Shown piece after piece: positions 1-7,768 of a DNA stretch of 64,000 bases. This DNA is from Pontibacter flavimaris (lineage in GTDB: Bacteria > Bacteroidota > Bacteroidia > Cytophagales > Hymenobacteraceae). The stretch is from contig NZ_LVWA01000008.1 in NCBI RefSeq assembly GCF_001907195.1, forward strand, positions 62,001-126,000, given 5' to 3'. The notes beneath the pieces are model-generated. The model was not told the origin of the DNA and made no database searches. It worked only from the letters and a program-made list of their open reading frames with translations. The stretch's first letter is position 1, and every line of letters starts with the position of its first letter. A program made the translations under genes and the position numbers.

Positions 1-251
1 AGAAAGGCAAGGTAACTACGCTTTGCTTTTCGAATGCCATAGTTTCTGGCCTGAGATACACCCAGATTTTGCTGAGAGTAGAGCTGTATCCGGTCATCTT
101 TAAATGAGGAAGCAATTTCAAGGCTCTGATCTGTGGACCCATCATTGATGATGATAACTTCAAAATCCTGGAATGATTGGTTTAGAACAGATTCTATTGT
201 GGTTGCTACCGTGACCTCTTTATTGAATAGGGGAATGATAACGCTGAACAA
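1..251 (-). CDS. Family 2 glycosyltransferase, N-terminal part (runs off the window)
   Basis: The minus-strand translation from about 280 down to 1 gives the N-terminus of a GT-A fold family 2 glycosyltransferase: FSVIIPLFNKE, then EVIIINDGSTD (the nucleotide-sugar binding strand with NDGSTD), then QNLGVSQARNYGI. The C-terminal part, including the DxD segment, lies outside the window. It is the last visible gene of the exopolysaccharide locus and would add a sugar to the lipid-linked repeat unit at the cytoplasmic membrane. No ATG is in frame. I placed the start at a TTG (249-251). An ATG at 269-271 is one base out of frame and would join if the A5 run just after it were A6. Family call is firm; the start is not. 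Confidence 0.85.
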   Translation of the reverse strand, partial: MFSVIIPLFNKEVTVATTIESVLNQSFQDFEVIIINDGSTDQSLEIASSFKDDRIQLYSQQNLGVSQARNYGIRKAKRSYLAF

Positions 252-345
252 TCGGGTGTTTTTGCTGACATTGTTATTACTTAAAACATGGTGCTCCAGA
301 GTTTACCGGCTCTTTACGGCCTTGCTATCAGCTACAAACCCACCT

Positions 346-1113
346 CTACGGCGAGGGCTGTAAGCTGTTGAGGAGATGATTGATGTAGTGCATATTTTCA
401 TGGATGGGCTTTTCCCCATCTATTTTGGCTACAAAAACATTGCAGGCTCTGGCTTGTTCTACGAGAATGTGCTGCAGGTTCTGCCATTTGCCGATATCGA
501 CCAGGAGTTCGCCATCGTCCTTTCCTAAATGAGAAGCAATAACTTTTCTCCTGCTTTTGAGACGGTTGAAAATAGTATTCCGGTTTTCTGTGTCGATAAT
601 AAGGATAGCGCGGGGCAGTGGCAGCAGTGTCAGGTATGTCGAAATAACTTCTGATATATACACATCGTCATCGTTAATGAAGAAGGATTTTTGTAATAAT
701 CCCTCGTTTATAACACAAGGTGTGGTGCAATCGCTTTCCAAAACGGCCTGATACCGGCAGAAGTCACAGAAAAGATAGTAAGCAGATCTAAAACGTTTGT
801 TTACTTCACCGTTGTTAAAAATCCTTTCATCCGATAGCAGCTTCCATAAGAAGCAGGCTAACTCAGGGTGGTTAGTAGCGAATCTTAATCCATATTCCGT
901 TGGTAAACTCCTGGCAGTCTTCTTACGCAGAAATCTTCTGGCATAATATATTAAGAAGTTTCTGAACTCTATGATTGAAGGCTTCTCGGGTTCTAGAAGT
1001 ACGTCTAGATAAGTCCAGTTACTACTAGGCTGCCATATATTACATAACGACTCATATATTGACGTTTTACCTATCCCCGGAGGACCTATAATTTCTATTA
1101 TTTTCGGAGGCAT
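346..1113 (-). CDS. P-loop NTPase of unknown function in the polysaccharide locus
   Basis: 255 residues opening with a clear Walker A (GPPGIGKTS, residues 10-18) directly after a short hydrophobic strand, the layout of small kinase-like P-loop proteins. A later strand, RAILIIDTENRNTIFNRLKS (around residues 168-187), resembles a Walker B/lid segment of nucleoside or carbohydrate kinases. I do not recognise a named family. It follows the TMK-like fusion gene upstream (126-bp AT-rich gap) in the same orientation, and the two may act on a related phosphorylated substrate during polysaccharide assembly; that is inference from position only. Confidence 0.7.
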   Translation of the reverse strand: MPPKIIEIIGPPGIGKTSIYESLCNIWQPSSNWTYLDVLLEPEKPSIIEFRNFLIYYARRFLRKKTARSLPTEYGLRFATNHPELACFLWKLLSDERIFNNGEVNKRFRSAYYLFCDFCRYQAVLESDCTTPCVINEGLLQKSFFINDDDVYISEVISTYLTLLPLPRAILIIDTENRNTIFNRLKSRRKVIASHLGKDDGELLVDIGKWQNLQHILVEQARACNVFVAKIDGEKPIHENMHYINHLLNSLQPSP

Positions 1114-1239
1114 TTAATTTTTAAAGCTTCTTGCTAAATAAGATGGTTGTTTAAGCAAAGCGGTTGCTTACTCGCAGGACACTTGTTTATACTTTAAATT
1201 ATACTATTTGTTTTCGTTGTTATATTTTTTATTTAAATA

Positions 1240-2688
1240 TTATCGCTCATTCGTAATGAAGCTTTGCCACAGGCTTCGTTTCACTTCCAGTAATACCTCG
1301 TTATAAGGGGCATCGGCATTGATATCAATAACAGTAGCAGCAGAGTAGCGGATCGCTTTTATACTTTCGCACTTCCGCTCGATATCTTTCAGGTTATGCT
1401 CCGGCTTCCGCTGGTGAGCAACCTGGGGCGAAACGTGCAGACGGAAAATTACGTCTGCACTGGTCTGCAGCGCCTGTTCGAAATATGTAATTTCCAGTTG
1501 AGCAAGTTGGCGCTGTTTAGAGTGCTGGAGTCTTGGGCCATCATTAAAACCGAAAACCTCCTTTTGAGGAAGTCGATCGCAAATGATAATGCTGCCTTGG
1601 TTACTGAAATGTCTGGCAAGTCGGAGCATTTGGGCCTTTTGTCGGATGATGATAAGGTGGTAAAAATCGCCCATCATTCTGCGGAGAAGTCTGGAAGTAA
1701 AACTCTGACCAGCCATCTGATCTGTCAAAGACAGCAGCCGTGTATTGTAGCTTTTGATAAAGGGCTGCTTGCCTAGATAGAAGTAATGTGTGTCGATTTT
1801 GTAGGTAAGCCAAGTGGTGATGTCCCGGCATAGCGTGCTTTTGCCAGACCCGTCACTGCCAACAAATGCGATGACCTTTCCTCCTGAAACGATGCGCTTC
1901 TTTAGCCTGACTGGGGCAATAAAGGGCTTGTAATACTTGAGCGTTTTAAGGTAATATTTATAATAAAGCGATTGGAATGAATGCCGGGAAGTGGCCTCTT
2001 TTATACTTGCCGGTAGCTGCTGGTAAAAGAACCCGGAAAGTGCGATGGCAGCCTTTAGGTTCTCGTGTTGCAAGAGGGACGCAATCCTGGCTTCCATATC
2101 CTCGGGCGCTTGTAGTCCTAATGCTTCGCAGCAATCTGCCAGCCTGCCCGCGTCGGTTCTTTTTAATAGCGCTAAAAGTTCGCTCATCTTTTCTTCATGC
2201 ACCTGGCTCAGTTGATACTCGGTGCTGTTACCCTTTACCTGCAGCCGAATCAGCAGGATGAGCAGTTCCATTTCTGGCTCGGGAATGGGCCACCCTGTTA
2301 CCTCATCGATGGTTAAGTGATTAAAAAACTGCTCCAGCCAAGGCAGGTGAGCGTACCGACCGTACGCGGTGGAGATAACCAGGCTATAATGCGTGTGCAA
2401 GTGCAGCAGCGAACCTGTCTCCTCATCAAACCCAAGCCAGTCCTCTACGTGCGGGTATCTGCTCCAGGATGGGCTCTCCGCCTGCTTAAAATGCAGCGCT
2501 TCCATTACCTCCTCAAAAGCGGCGCGATCTTCTGGTTTGATCAGCAGCTCAACGTCTGTTTTACCTGTGAGGGAATCAAGCAAATGCATGTTGCCCTTCC
2601 AATGGGCAAAATTAATTTTTCCTAGCCGGAGCGCCTCCAGTAGATCTGTACAGAGCTTTAACCCATGGGTGAGGTGCGGAGCCAGCAT
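1240..2688 (-). CDS. Nucleotidyltransferase-like plus thymidylate kinase-like fusion protein
   Basis: 482 residues. The N-terminal ~200 residues resemble a nucleotidyltransferase fold (HWKGNMHLLDSLTGKTDVELLI, with a TDVE acidic pair near residues 44-47; key residues only partly fit the DxD pattern). The C-terminal half is a thymidylate kinase-like P-loop domain with FVGSDGSGKST near residues 275-285 and a later IIICDRLP segment. Proteins of this two-domain form occur in capsule and exopolysaccharide clusters, probably phosphorylating a small molecule or sugar, but no substrate is established. It sits 51 bp downstream of the Wzy-like gene in the same operon direction. A housekeeping tmk is unlikely because of the N-terminal domain and location. 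Confidence 0.7.
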   Translation of the reverse strand: MLAPHLTHGLKLCTDLLEALRLGKINFAHWKGNMHLLDSLTGKTDVELLIKPEDRAAFEEVMEALHFKQAESPSWSRYPHVEDWLGFDEETGSLLHLHTHYSLVISTAYGRYAHLPWLEQFFNHLTIDEVTGWPIPEPEMELLILLIRLQVKGNSTEYQLSQVHEEKMSELLALLKRTDAGRLADCCEALGLQAPEDMEARIASLLQHENLKAAIALSGFFYQQLPASIKEATSRHSFQSLYYKYYLKTLKYYKPFIAPVRLKKRIVSGGKVIAFVGSDGSGKSTLCRDITTWLTYKIDTHYFYLGKQPFIKSYNTRLLSLTDQMAGQSFTSRLLRRMMGDFYHLIIIRQKAQMLRLARHFSNQGSIIICDRLPQKEVFGFNDGPRLQHSKQRQLAQLEITYFEQALQTSADVIFRLHVSPQVAHQRKPEHNLKDIERKCESIKAIRYSAATVIDINADAPYNEVLLEVKRSLWQSFITNER

Positions 2689-2739
2689 AATTCTCAGGGT
2701 TTACGGTGGTATTTAAATTATTTTGTTGCCTGCCAGTGA

Positions 2740-4002
2740 TCAAGAGGCGATCAGGGCTGCCTCTTGCTCAGCTAATTCTTCATCAGGTTGCTGCTCCCTT
2801 CTGGCAAGCGGCAGTGCAAGTATAAGGTAGAGCATCATCATGGAGCCTACCTCCGTGTAGCGGCCTGTCAAAGTATAAGCTATAAATGAAATAGCGCAGA
2901 ACAAGACGATAAACAGATCTGTGCGTGTTTCGGAAGCGCGCCAGGCACTTCTAAAGGCCGTGAATACCATTAAGAGATAGAGAAAAAGGCCAATCAGGCC
3001 ACTGGAATGCGTAATACTTGTCAGGTCACCGTGAAGGCTTCTGTCTTCAAGAGCCCCTCTGCCGTAATTGCCCCAGCTGTTAAATGGCTCGAAGCCAATC
3101 AGGGCGCTGTAGTCATAATACACGAACATGTCTTTATAGAGCAGTTCGTACTCCAGATAGCGTGATTCTTCTTCCAGTTCCCGTTCATCTAATTTGCGGA
3201 GTTCGTAGCGCTCCTTAAAGCTATCCGCCAGGTCAGTGGCTGAGTATAACACGAACCCAATGGTACAAATGAGAATGCCTGTCAGGACAAACATTTTCGC
3301 TTTTTCGCGTGTCAGCAGCGTTAAGTAAGCAATGCCCACGCCCAAAAAGCTCATACCTATCACCGACCTTCTAAGGCTAAGTATCAAGAACGAAATAGCA
3401 ATTACCAAAACAACCAAACTTACAATACTCCTCTGTTGTATGGTGCCTAAGGCGATGATGAAGATGGAAAAGGTTAAAATATTAAAGCCAGCGGCATATA
3501 CGTTGCCATAAAGTATACCAGTGGTAATGCCATACATTTCAGCCGGTGAGAATCTATTGATAGTTGAGATTACAACATTAGCGATGAAGATTATTAGGAT
3601 GAGGAGTACTGTGTTCCTTAAATTGTTAAATATAATTTCTCTAGGAAATTTTTGATAAATGGTGCTGATAAGCGGGATAAGAGTGAATAGCCAAAGTACA
3701 GAGAAAATGTAAGGACGAATGGCTTCAAGATCTGCTGATCTAGGCAGCAAAATAATAAAATATACAAACAGGAGAATTGCCGGTATATTCTGTTTTAAAT
3801 AATTGGGGTTACGGAAAACAAGGTAAAACACCATGAATGTCATGGAAAAGTAGGAAAAAGTCGCAGGCAAAACTGGATTTATTACATCACGTGAGAAGAA
3901 TATTACAGGTAAATAGATTATAGCTAATTCTCCCTTCTTTAAAAGTATATAAATCATAAACATATAGCTTGAAATTTCAAGCAACAGAAAAAAATGACTC
4001 AT
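2740..4002 (-). CDS. Wzy-like O-antigen/polysaccharide polymerase (membrane)
   Basis: 420 residues with about ten predicted hydrophobic segments and one larger hydrophilic loop (around residues 260-320, RYELRKLDERELEEESRYLEY, followed by FNSWGNYGRGALEDRSLH and then THSSGLIGLFLYL). This is the topology of O-antigen ligase/polymerase (Wzy/WaaL) proteins, where a big periplasmic loop precedes the last membrane spans. THSSGLIG matches the conserved H-x3-G region of the family. It would polymerise flipped repeat units on the periplasmic side. Sequence is poorly conserved across this family, so the call rests on topology, this motif and its place between flippase and the downstream locus genes. Confidence 0.75.
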   Translation of the reverse strand: MSHFFLLLEISSYMFMIYILLKKGELAIIYLPVIFFSRDVINPVLPATFSYFSMTFMVFYLVFRNPNYLKQNIPAILLFVYFIILLPRSADLEAIRPYIFSVLWLFTLIPLISTIYQKFPREIIFNNLRNTVLLILIIFIANVVISTINRFSPAEMYGITTGILYGNVYAAGFNILTFSIFIIALGTIQQRSIVSLVVLVIAISFLILSLRRSVIGMSFLGVGIAYLTLLTREKAKMFVLTGILICTIGFVLYSATDLADSFKERYELRKLDERELEEESRYLEYELLYKDMFVYYDYSALIGFEPFNSWGNYGRGALEDRSLHGDLTSITHSSGLIGLFLYLLMVFTAFRSAWRASETRTDLFIVLFCAISFIAYTLTGRYTEVGSMMMLYLILALPLARREQQPDEELAEQEAALIAS

Positions 4003-4053
4003 AACTTTGCGAATTAGTTTTTAGCTCTCTTAAAGTGATATATTATATCAACC

Positions 4054-4340
4054 ATGATCTTAAAGATTTACCTCAATTCTTTCCGAATTGATTTCTTGAA
4101 AGTTCTCCTTGCAAGTACGGCTCCCTTTGTCTTGGTCACCTTCTTCATCTAGCGGTGAAAGCCCTTGATTCTCCTCTGAAGTATGAATCTGCTTTGACAC
4201 CTTGTCCTTGCGCCGGTAGCTGGCTCGAAAATATATTTGATGGCTGTGCTCCTGCAACGTTTTGCAAGTTGGTACTAGATGGTGTGAAATCGTGGGCAAC
4301 AAATAAGATCTTCATTCTTCCTTATTCAGCTTTAGAAACT
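4054..4340 (+). pseudogene. Possible remnant of a membrane/flippase-like gene, opposite strand
   Basis: The 309-bp spacer between the polymerase and the flippase has no intact minus-strand gene. On the plus strand an ATG at 4054 opens a 32-residue hydrophobic peptide (LKIYLNSFRIDF, LLASTAPFVLVTFFI) ending at 4152. A second frame from 4155 continues with SPLKYESALT and ENIFDGC before a stop at 4341-4343. The two pieces read like the start of a polysaccharide flippase (membrane strand, then a YE-x-AL segment) broken by a frameshift. Resemblance is weak and by eye; it may be chance. Confidence 0.25.
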
Positions 4341-5913
4341 TAATGGAGGACATTAACTCCAAAAGCTCATTCCTTTCTTCTTTTTGCATTCCTATCCAGT
4401 AGAAAATGCAAAGAGGCGCAACAAACGCGAGGGGTGCAAGCCCAGCCATTTGTACCAGGCTCAATGGTTTTAAGATCGTGGAGAGATAGGCCGCGATTGC
4501 TAGTAAGAGAAGCGAGACGATTAAGGAGCGTATTTTTACAATTCTGGTACCTGCCCGGGAGCCATAGCCCAGTTTTTGGTAGAGTATCTTTTGCTGGCCT
4601 AGATGAAGTATAAGCTTTCCGGCGATCATACTCAGACAGAGACCGGCTATCCCAAACCTATCAGCCATAAAGTAGCCTATCAGAATAAATATCACCCCGG
4701 AAAAGAGGGTTAACAGTACCTTATGCTTTAAATCCAGGGTGGCGCTGATGATATAAGCATCATGCTTGATGAAGGTGTCCTGCATAATCATCACCATGAT
4801 CAATAAATTGGCAGTTGTGCCGGCAAACAAGCCATCGCCTACCCAGATTTTCAGGAAAGATTGGTTCAGTAGAATAATGGCAACACCGGAGGCAGTGGTT
4901 AGCAGAAAGGTCATGCTGTTAATGGTGCTCGTCACCTTTCGCACCTTGGCAAATTCCTCCAAACCCAGCAGCTTTCCTACGCCCGGTATAATGCCCATCA
5001 CTACCCGGTTTATTAGTCCTTGAAAGGCAAAAGGAAGAAATTGCGTCAGCGTATAGTACGTCACCACAACTGGACTGGCCACTATACCCAGCAAGATTTT
5101 GTCGCTGTTACTAAGCAAAAGATTGGCACCGTTATCCGCCAGGTACCACCCGCTTACTTTACTAAAGCTTCTGATTTTGGAAAGACTGGTACGACCAAAC
5201 CCAAACCAACTGATATGTTTCCGTACCACCAGGTAGTAGGAGATCCCGATAACGAGTGTGATCACCACCTGCACGGCCGACAAGCCGATCAGCCCGTATC
5301 CCAGGGTGAGCACCAACACTTTTAAGCCTCCGCCAAAGGCCACAATGCCCGCCCGCAGCCCCATCCGTTTAAAGGAAAGGTTCATGCCCCTCAAAACAGA
5401 CTCATACAGATCGAAGAGCTTGGTGATAACCAGCGAGAGCATGAGCAGGGAGCAGGTTATTCGGATCAGGTTGTAGTATTGCGGCTCCGCCTTGGTGATC
5501 AGCGGGGCATACCAGGACACAATACCCCCGGCAATAAGAACAAGCGGAATAATGAACAGTGTGATGAAAAACGCGCTTGTCACATCGCTACGCAGTTCTT
5601 CTTCGTCTGCCACATCTTTCTTTTTTGCCACGGTCCATTTGAGTACCTGGGTGGCTCTGGTATCGGCAATTTTGGCATAGCCTGTCATTTGCCCGAGCAT
5701 CTGCCAGACGCCATACATGGAACTGCCCAGGCTACTCACAATAAAAGGACTTACAATAAAACCTGTTACTTGCGTAACAGCAAAATCAAGTATACTAGTC
5801 AGCGAATTTAAGTATGCCCGCTGCTTAAGGTTCTCTCTCTTTTTAAGAGTAGGGGACGGTAAAACGTCTTTTTCCAAAGTATGAGGGGAAAGCTTGTGGT
5901 AAATTTTATTCAA
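4312..5913 (-). CDS. Oligosaccharide flippase (Wzx-type, MOP superfamily)
   Basis: 533 residues with about 12-14 hydrophobic segments. After a ~35-residue cytoplasmic N-terminus it has the usual first-helix pattern of polysaccharide exporters (LTSILDFAVTQVTGFIVSPF, then IVSSLGSSMYGVWQM, where the small-residue/YG turn is typical). A basic C-terminus ends in KFLKLNKEE. It would move the undecaprenyl-linked repeat unit to the periplasm before polymerisation. It lies 45 bp downstream of the epimerase gene and upstream of the polymerase, the expected order for a Wzx/Wzy-dependent pathway. Confidence 0.85.
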   Translation of the reverse strand: MNKIYHKLSPHTLEKDVLPSPTLKKRENLKQRAYLNSLTSILDFAVTQVTGFIVSPFIVSSLGSSMYGVWQMLGQMTGYAKIADTRATQVLKWTVAKKKDVADEEELRSDVTSAFFITLFIIPLVLIAGGIVSWYAPLITKAEPQYYNLIRITCSLLMLSLVITKLFDLYESVLRGMNLSFKRMGLRAGIVAFGGGLKVLVLTLGYGLIGLSAVQVVITLVIGISYYLVVRKHISWFGFGRTSLSKIRSFSKVSGWYLADNGANLLLSNSDKILLGIVASPVVVTYYTLTQFLPFAFQGLINRVVMGIIPGVGKLLGLEEFAKVRKVTSTINSMTFLLTTASGVAIILLNQSFLKIWVGDGLFAGTTANLLIMVMIMQDTFIKHDAYIISATLDLKHKVLLTLFSGVIFILIGYFMADRFGIAGLCLSMIAGKLILHLGQQKILYQKLGYGSRAGTRIVKIRSLIVSLLLLAIAAYLSTILKPLSLVQMAGLAPLAFVAPLCIFYWIGMQKEERNELLELMSSIKFLKLNKEE

Positions 5914-5958
5914 GGATGGCTCGGATGAAGGGCCAATATACGGGCAAACTCATCATAG

Positions 5959-7038
5959 TTACCTGGCAGCTGTAACTGGTGTAGCCTGTACCGAGCTGTA
6001 GGTTTTGTACCAGTCGGTAAACTTCTTTAGCCCCGTCGTAAGGGTTGTGATCGGCTTGTAGTTAAAGTTTTGCACCAGTTCGTCAATATTGGCCCAGGTG
6101 GCTGTCACATCGCCGGCTTGCATCTCCTGCATCTCCATAATGGACTTTTTCCCCAGGCAGGTCTCTATTTCGCAGATAAACTGCATGAGCTCTACCGGTT
6201 GGTTGTTTCCTATGTTATAAATAGCGTAGGGGGCCGTAGAGTGGGAGGGGTCTGGTTGCTGTGGGTTCCAGTTTTGGTCTGGCTCAGCAGGCTTGTCCAT
6301 AACATTTACTATGCCCTCCACAATATCATCAATGTAGGTGAAGTCGCGTTTCATTTTGCCGTTATTGAATACCTGAATGGGCTTGCCCTCACAGATGGCT
6401 TCGGTAAAGAGGAAGTAAGCCATGTCCGGGCGGCCCCAGGGCCCATAAACGGTGAAAAAGCGCAGGCCGGAAGTGGGGATTCCGTACAGGTGACTGTATG
6501 TATGGGCCATCAACTCGTTGGCTTTTTTGCTCGCAGCATACAAGGATACAGGATGATCCACGCAATGCTTTACCGAGAAAGGCATCGTACCGTTGAGACC
6601 ATACACGCTGGAGGAACTGGCATACACCAAGTGTTTCACTTTAAAATGGCGCCCGGCTTCTAGCACGTTCAGAAAGCTGATCAGGTTGGATTGGGCATAA
6701 GCATCCGGGTTTGTGATAGAATACCGAACCCCTGCCTGGGCGGCAAGGTGCACAATTACATCAAAGCATTCCCGTTCACAGAGCGCCAGCAGGGAGGCTT
6801 TCTCCTCCAGGTTCATCCTGATAAAACGGTAGTTAACGTATTTAAAGCTTGTGAGCTCTTTATTCCAGGCAATAAGTTCTTCCTGTATACCGCTTTCCGA
6901 GAGTCTGGCATATTTAAGGCGGGGATCGTAGTAGTCGTTTATGTTATCGACGCCAACTACTTCATCTCCCCGGCGGAGAAGGGACTCCGCTAAATGAAAT
7001 CCTATAAAACCTGCCGTTCCCGTAACAAGTACCTTCAT
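5959..7038 (-). CDS. UDP-glucuronate 4-epimerase-like NAD-dependent sugar epimerase
   Basis: 359 residues, the usual size of extended short-chain dehydrogenase epimerases. The Rossmann motif GTAGFIG is at residues 7-13, the NAD-binding DNINDYYDP acidic strand end follows at 31-39, and the catalytic YxxxK is Y167-K171 (SLYAASKKANE). DNINDYYDPRLK and RFFTVYGPWGRPDMA are characteristic of the UDP-glucuronate 4-epimerase (CapI/LspL) branch, which makes UDP-galacturonate as a sugar donor. The gene is the nucleotide-sugar step of the locus. A related UDP-sugar substrate cannot be excluded. Confidence 0.9.
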   Translation of the reverse strand: MKVLVTGTAGFIGFHLAESLLRRGDEVVGVDNINDYYDPRLKYARLSESGIQEELIAWNKELTSFKYVNYRFIRMNLEEKASLLALCERECFDVIVHLAAQAGVRYSITNPDAYAQSNLISFLNVLEAGRHFKVKHLVYASSSSVYGLNGTMPFSVKHCVDHPVSLYAASKKANELMAHTYSHLYGIPTSGLRFFTVYGPWGRPDMAYFLFTEAICEGKPIQVFNNGKMKRDFTYIDDIVEGIVNVMDKPAEPDQNWNPQQPDPSHSTAPYAIYNIGNNQPVELMQFICEIETCLGKKSIMEMQEMQAGDVTATWANIDELVQNFNYKPITTLTTGLKKFTDWYKTYSSVQATPVTAAR

Positions 7039-7083
7039 ACCAACATCAGCTTTAAGTGAGGGGAATTATACTTTACAATATGT

Positions 7084-7605
7084 TCAAGCTTCGATGCCAG
7101 TCACTTTGGCAACACCGGACTTATCTATTTCGGCAAACATAATGTAGTTAAGAGAAGGAAGGGCGACTTTAACGGTGCTGTTCTTGACAGCCACTACTAC
7201 TCCCTCTTTATCCATCAGAAAGCCTGAAGTCATTTTTACTTTATCATTTATCCTGAACTGTACTTTCTCTAGTTGCACATTTTGGTGCTCAGCAAGAAAC
7301 TGTCGGATAATCTCTATTTCCTCGTCCCGGATGATGGCCGGTTTGCCAAGCCAATGCACCAGGTTGATCACCCCATCCCCCTTTTTTACCTCTGCGATCT
7401 CCTTTTCTGTGATCCGGACAAAAACATAGGAGGTGAACAGGGGCGCGTGGATGATTTTTTTCCGATCGCTCCACTGCCGCACAACCCTGTTAATAGGACA
7501 GTAAGCTTGAATACTATGCTGTGTTAAGGTCTGCGCAACCTTCTTCTCCCAGCGAGGCTTTGTGTAAATGGCATACCAGTTTTGCGTCATCATCTTAAGG
7601 TTCAA
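7084..7605 (-). CDS. UpxY-like NusG-family transcription antiterminator
   Basis: 173 residues with an NGN domain at the start (WYAIYTKPRWEKKVAQTL, then YCPINRVVRQWSDRKKIIHAPLFTSYVFVRI) and a KOW-like C-terminal domain (INDKVKMTSGFLMDKEGVVV). This is the layout of the UpxY proteins, which bind RNA polymerase at the head of capsule operons and allow readthrough of long transcripts. Here it sits third in the locus, after the export and co-polymerase genes and 45 bp before the epimerase, so it would mainly act on the part downstream. The 163-bp spacer upstream is the likely place for its own promoter or recruitment site; I saw no ops-like sequence there. Confidence 0.85.
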   Translation of the reverse strand: MNLKMMTQNWYAIYTKPRWEKKVAQTLTQHSIQAYCPINRVVRQWSDRKKIIHAPLFTSYVFVRITEKEIAEVKKGDGVINLVHWLGKPAIIRDEEIEIIRQFLAEHQNVQLEKVQFRINDKVKMTSGFLMDKEGVVVAVKNSTVKVALPSLNYIMFAEIDKSGVAKVTGIEA

Positions 7606-7768
7606 AGGGATGTGAGAATCAGTTAATATAAGGCTTCGCCTTCCTCAGTCACAGGGGTGGCCGGGTACTAATGGAGTTGCGGAAAAGGCACCTGGCTGAA
7701 AGGCTCAGAAGCTGCCTAAGAATTGTGTAATATAAATGTGGCTTTGGGTAATAGATTACTCGGAAGCA

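Noticed and set aside
133..363. Plus-strand frame at the window start
   Set aside because: Complement of the GT2 glycosyltransferase N-terminus, which has conserved motifs.
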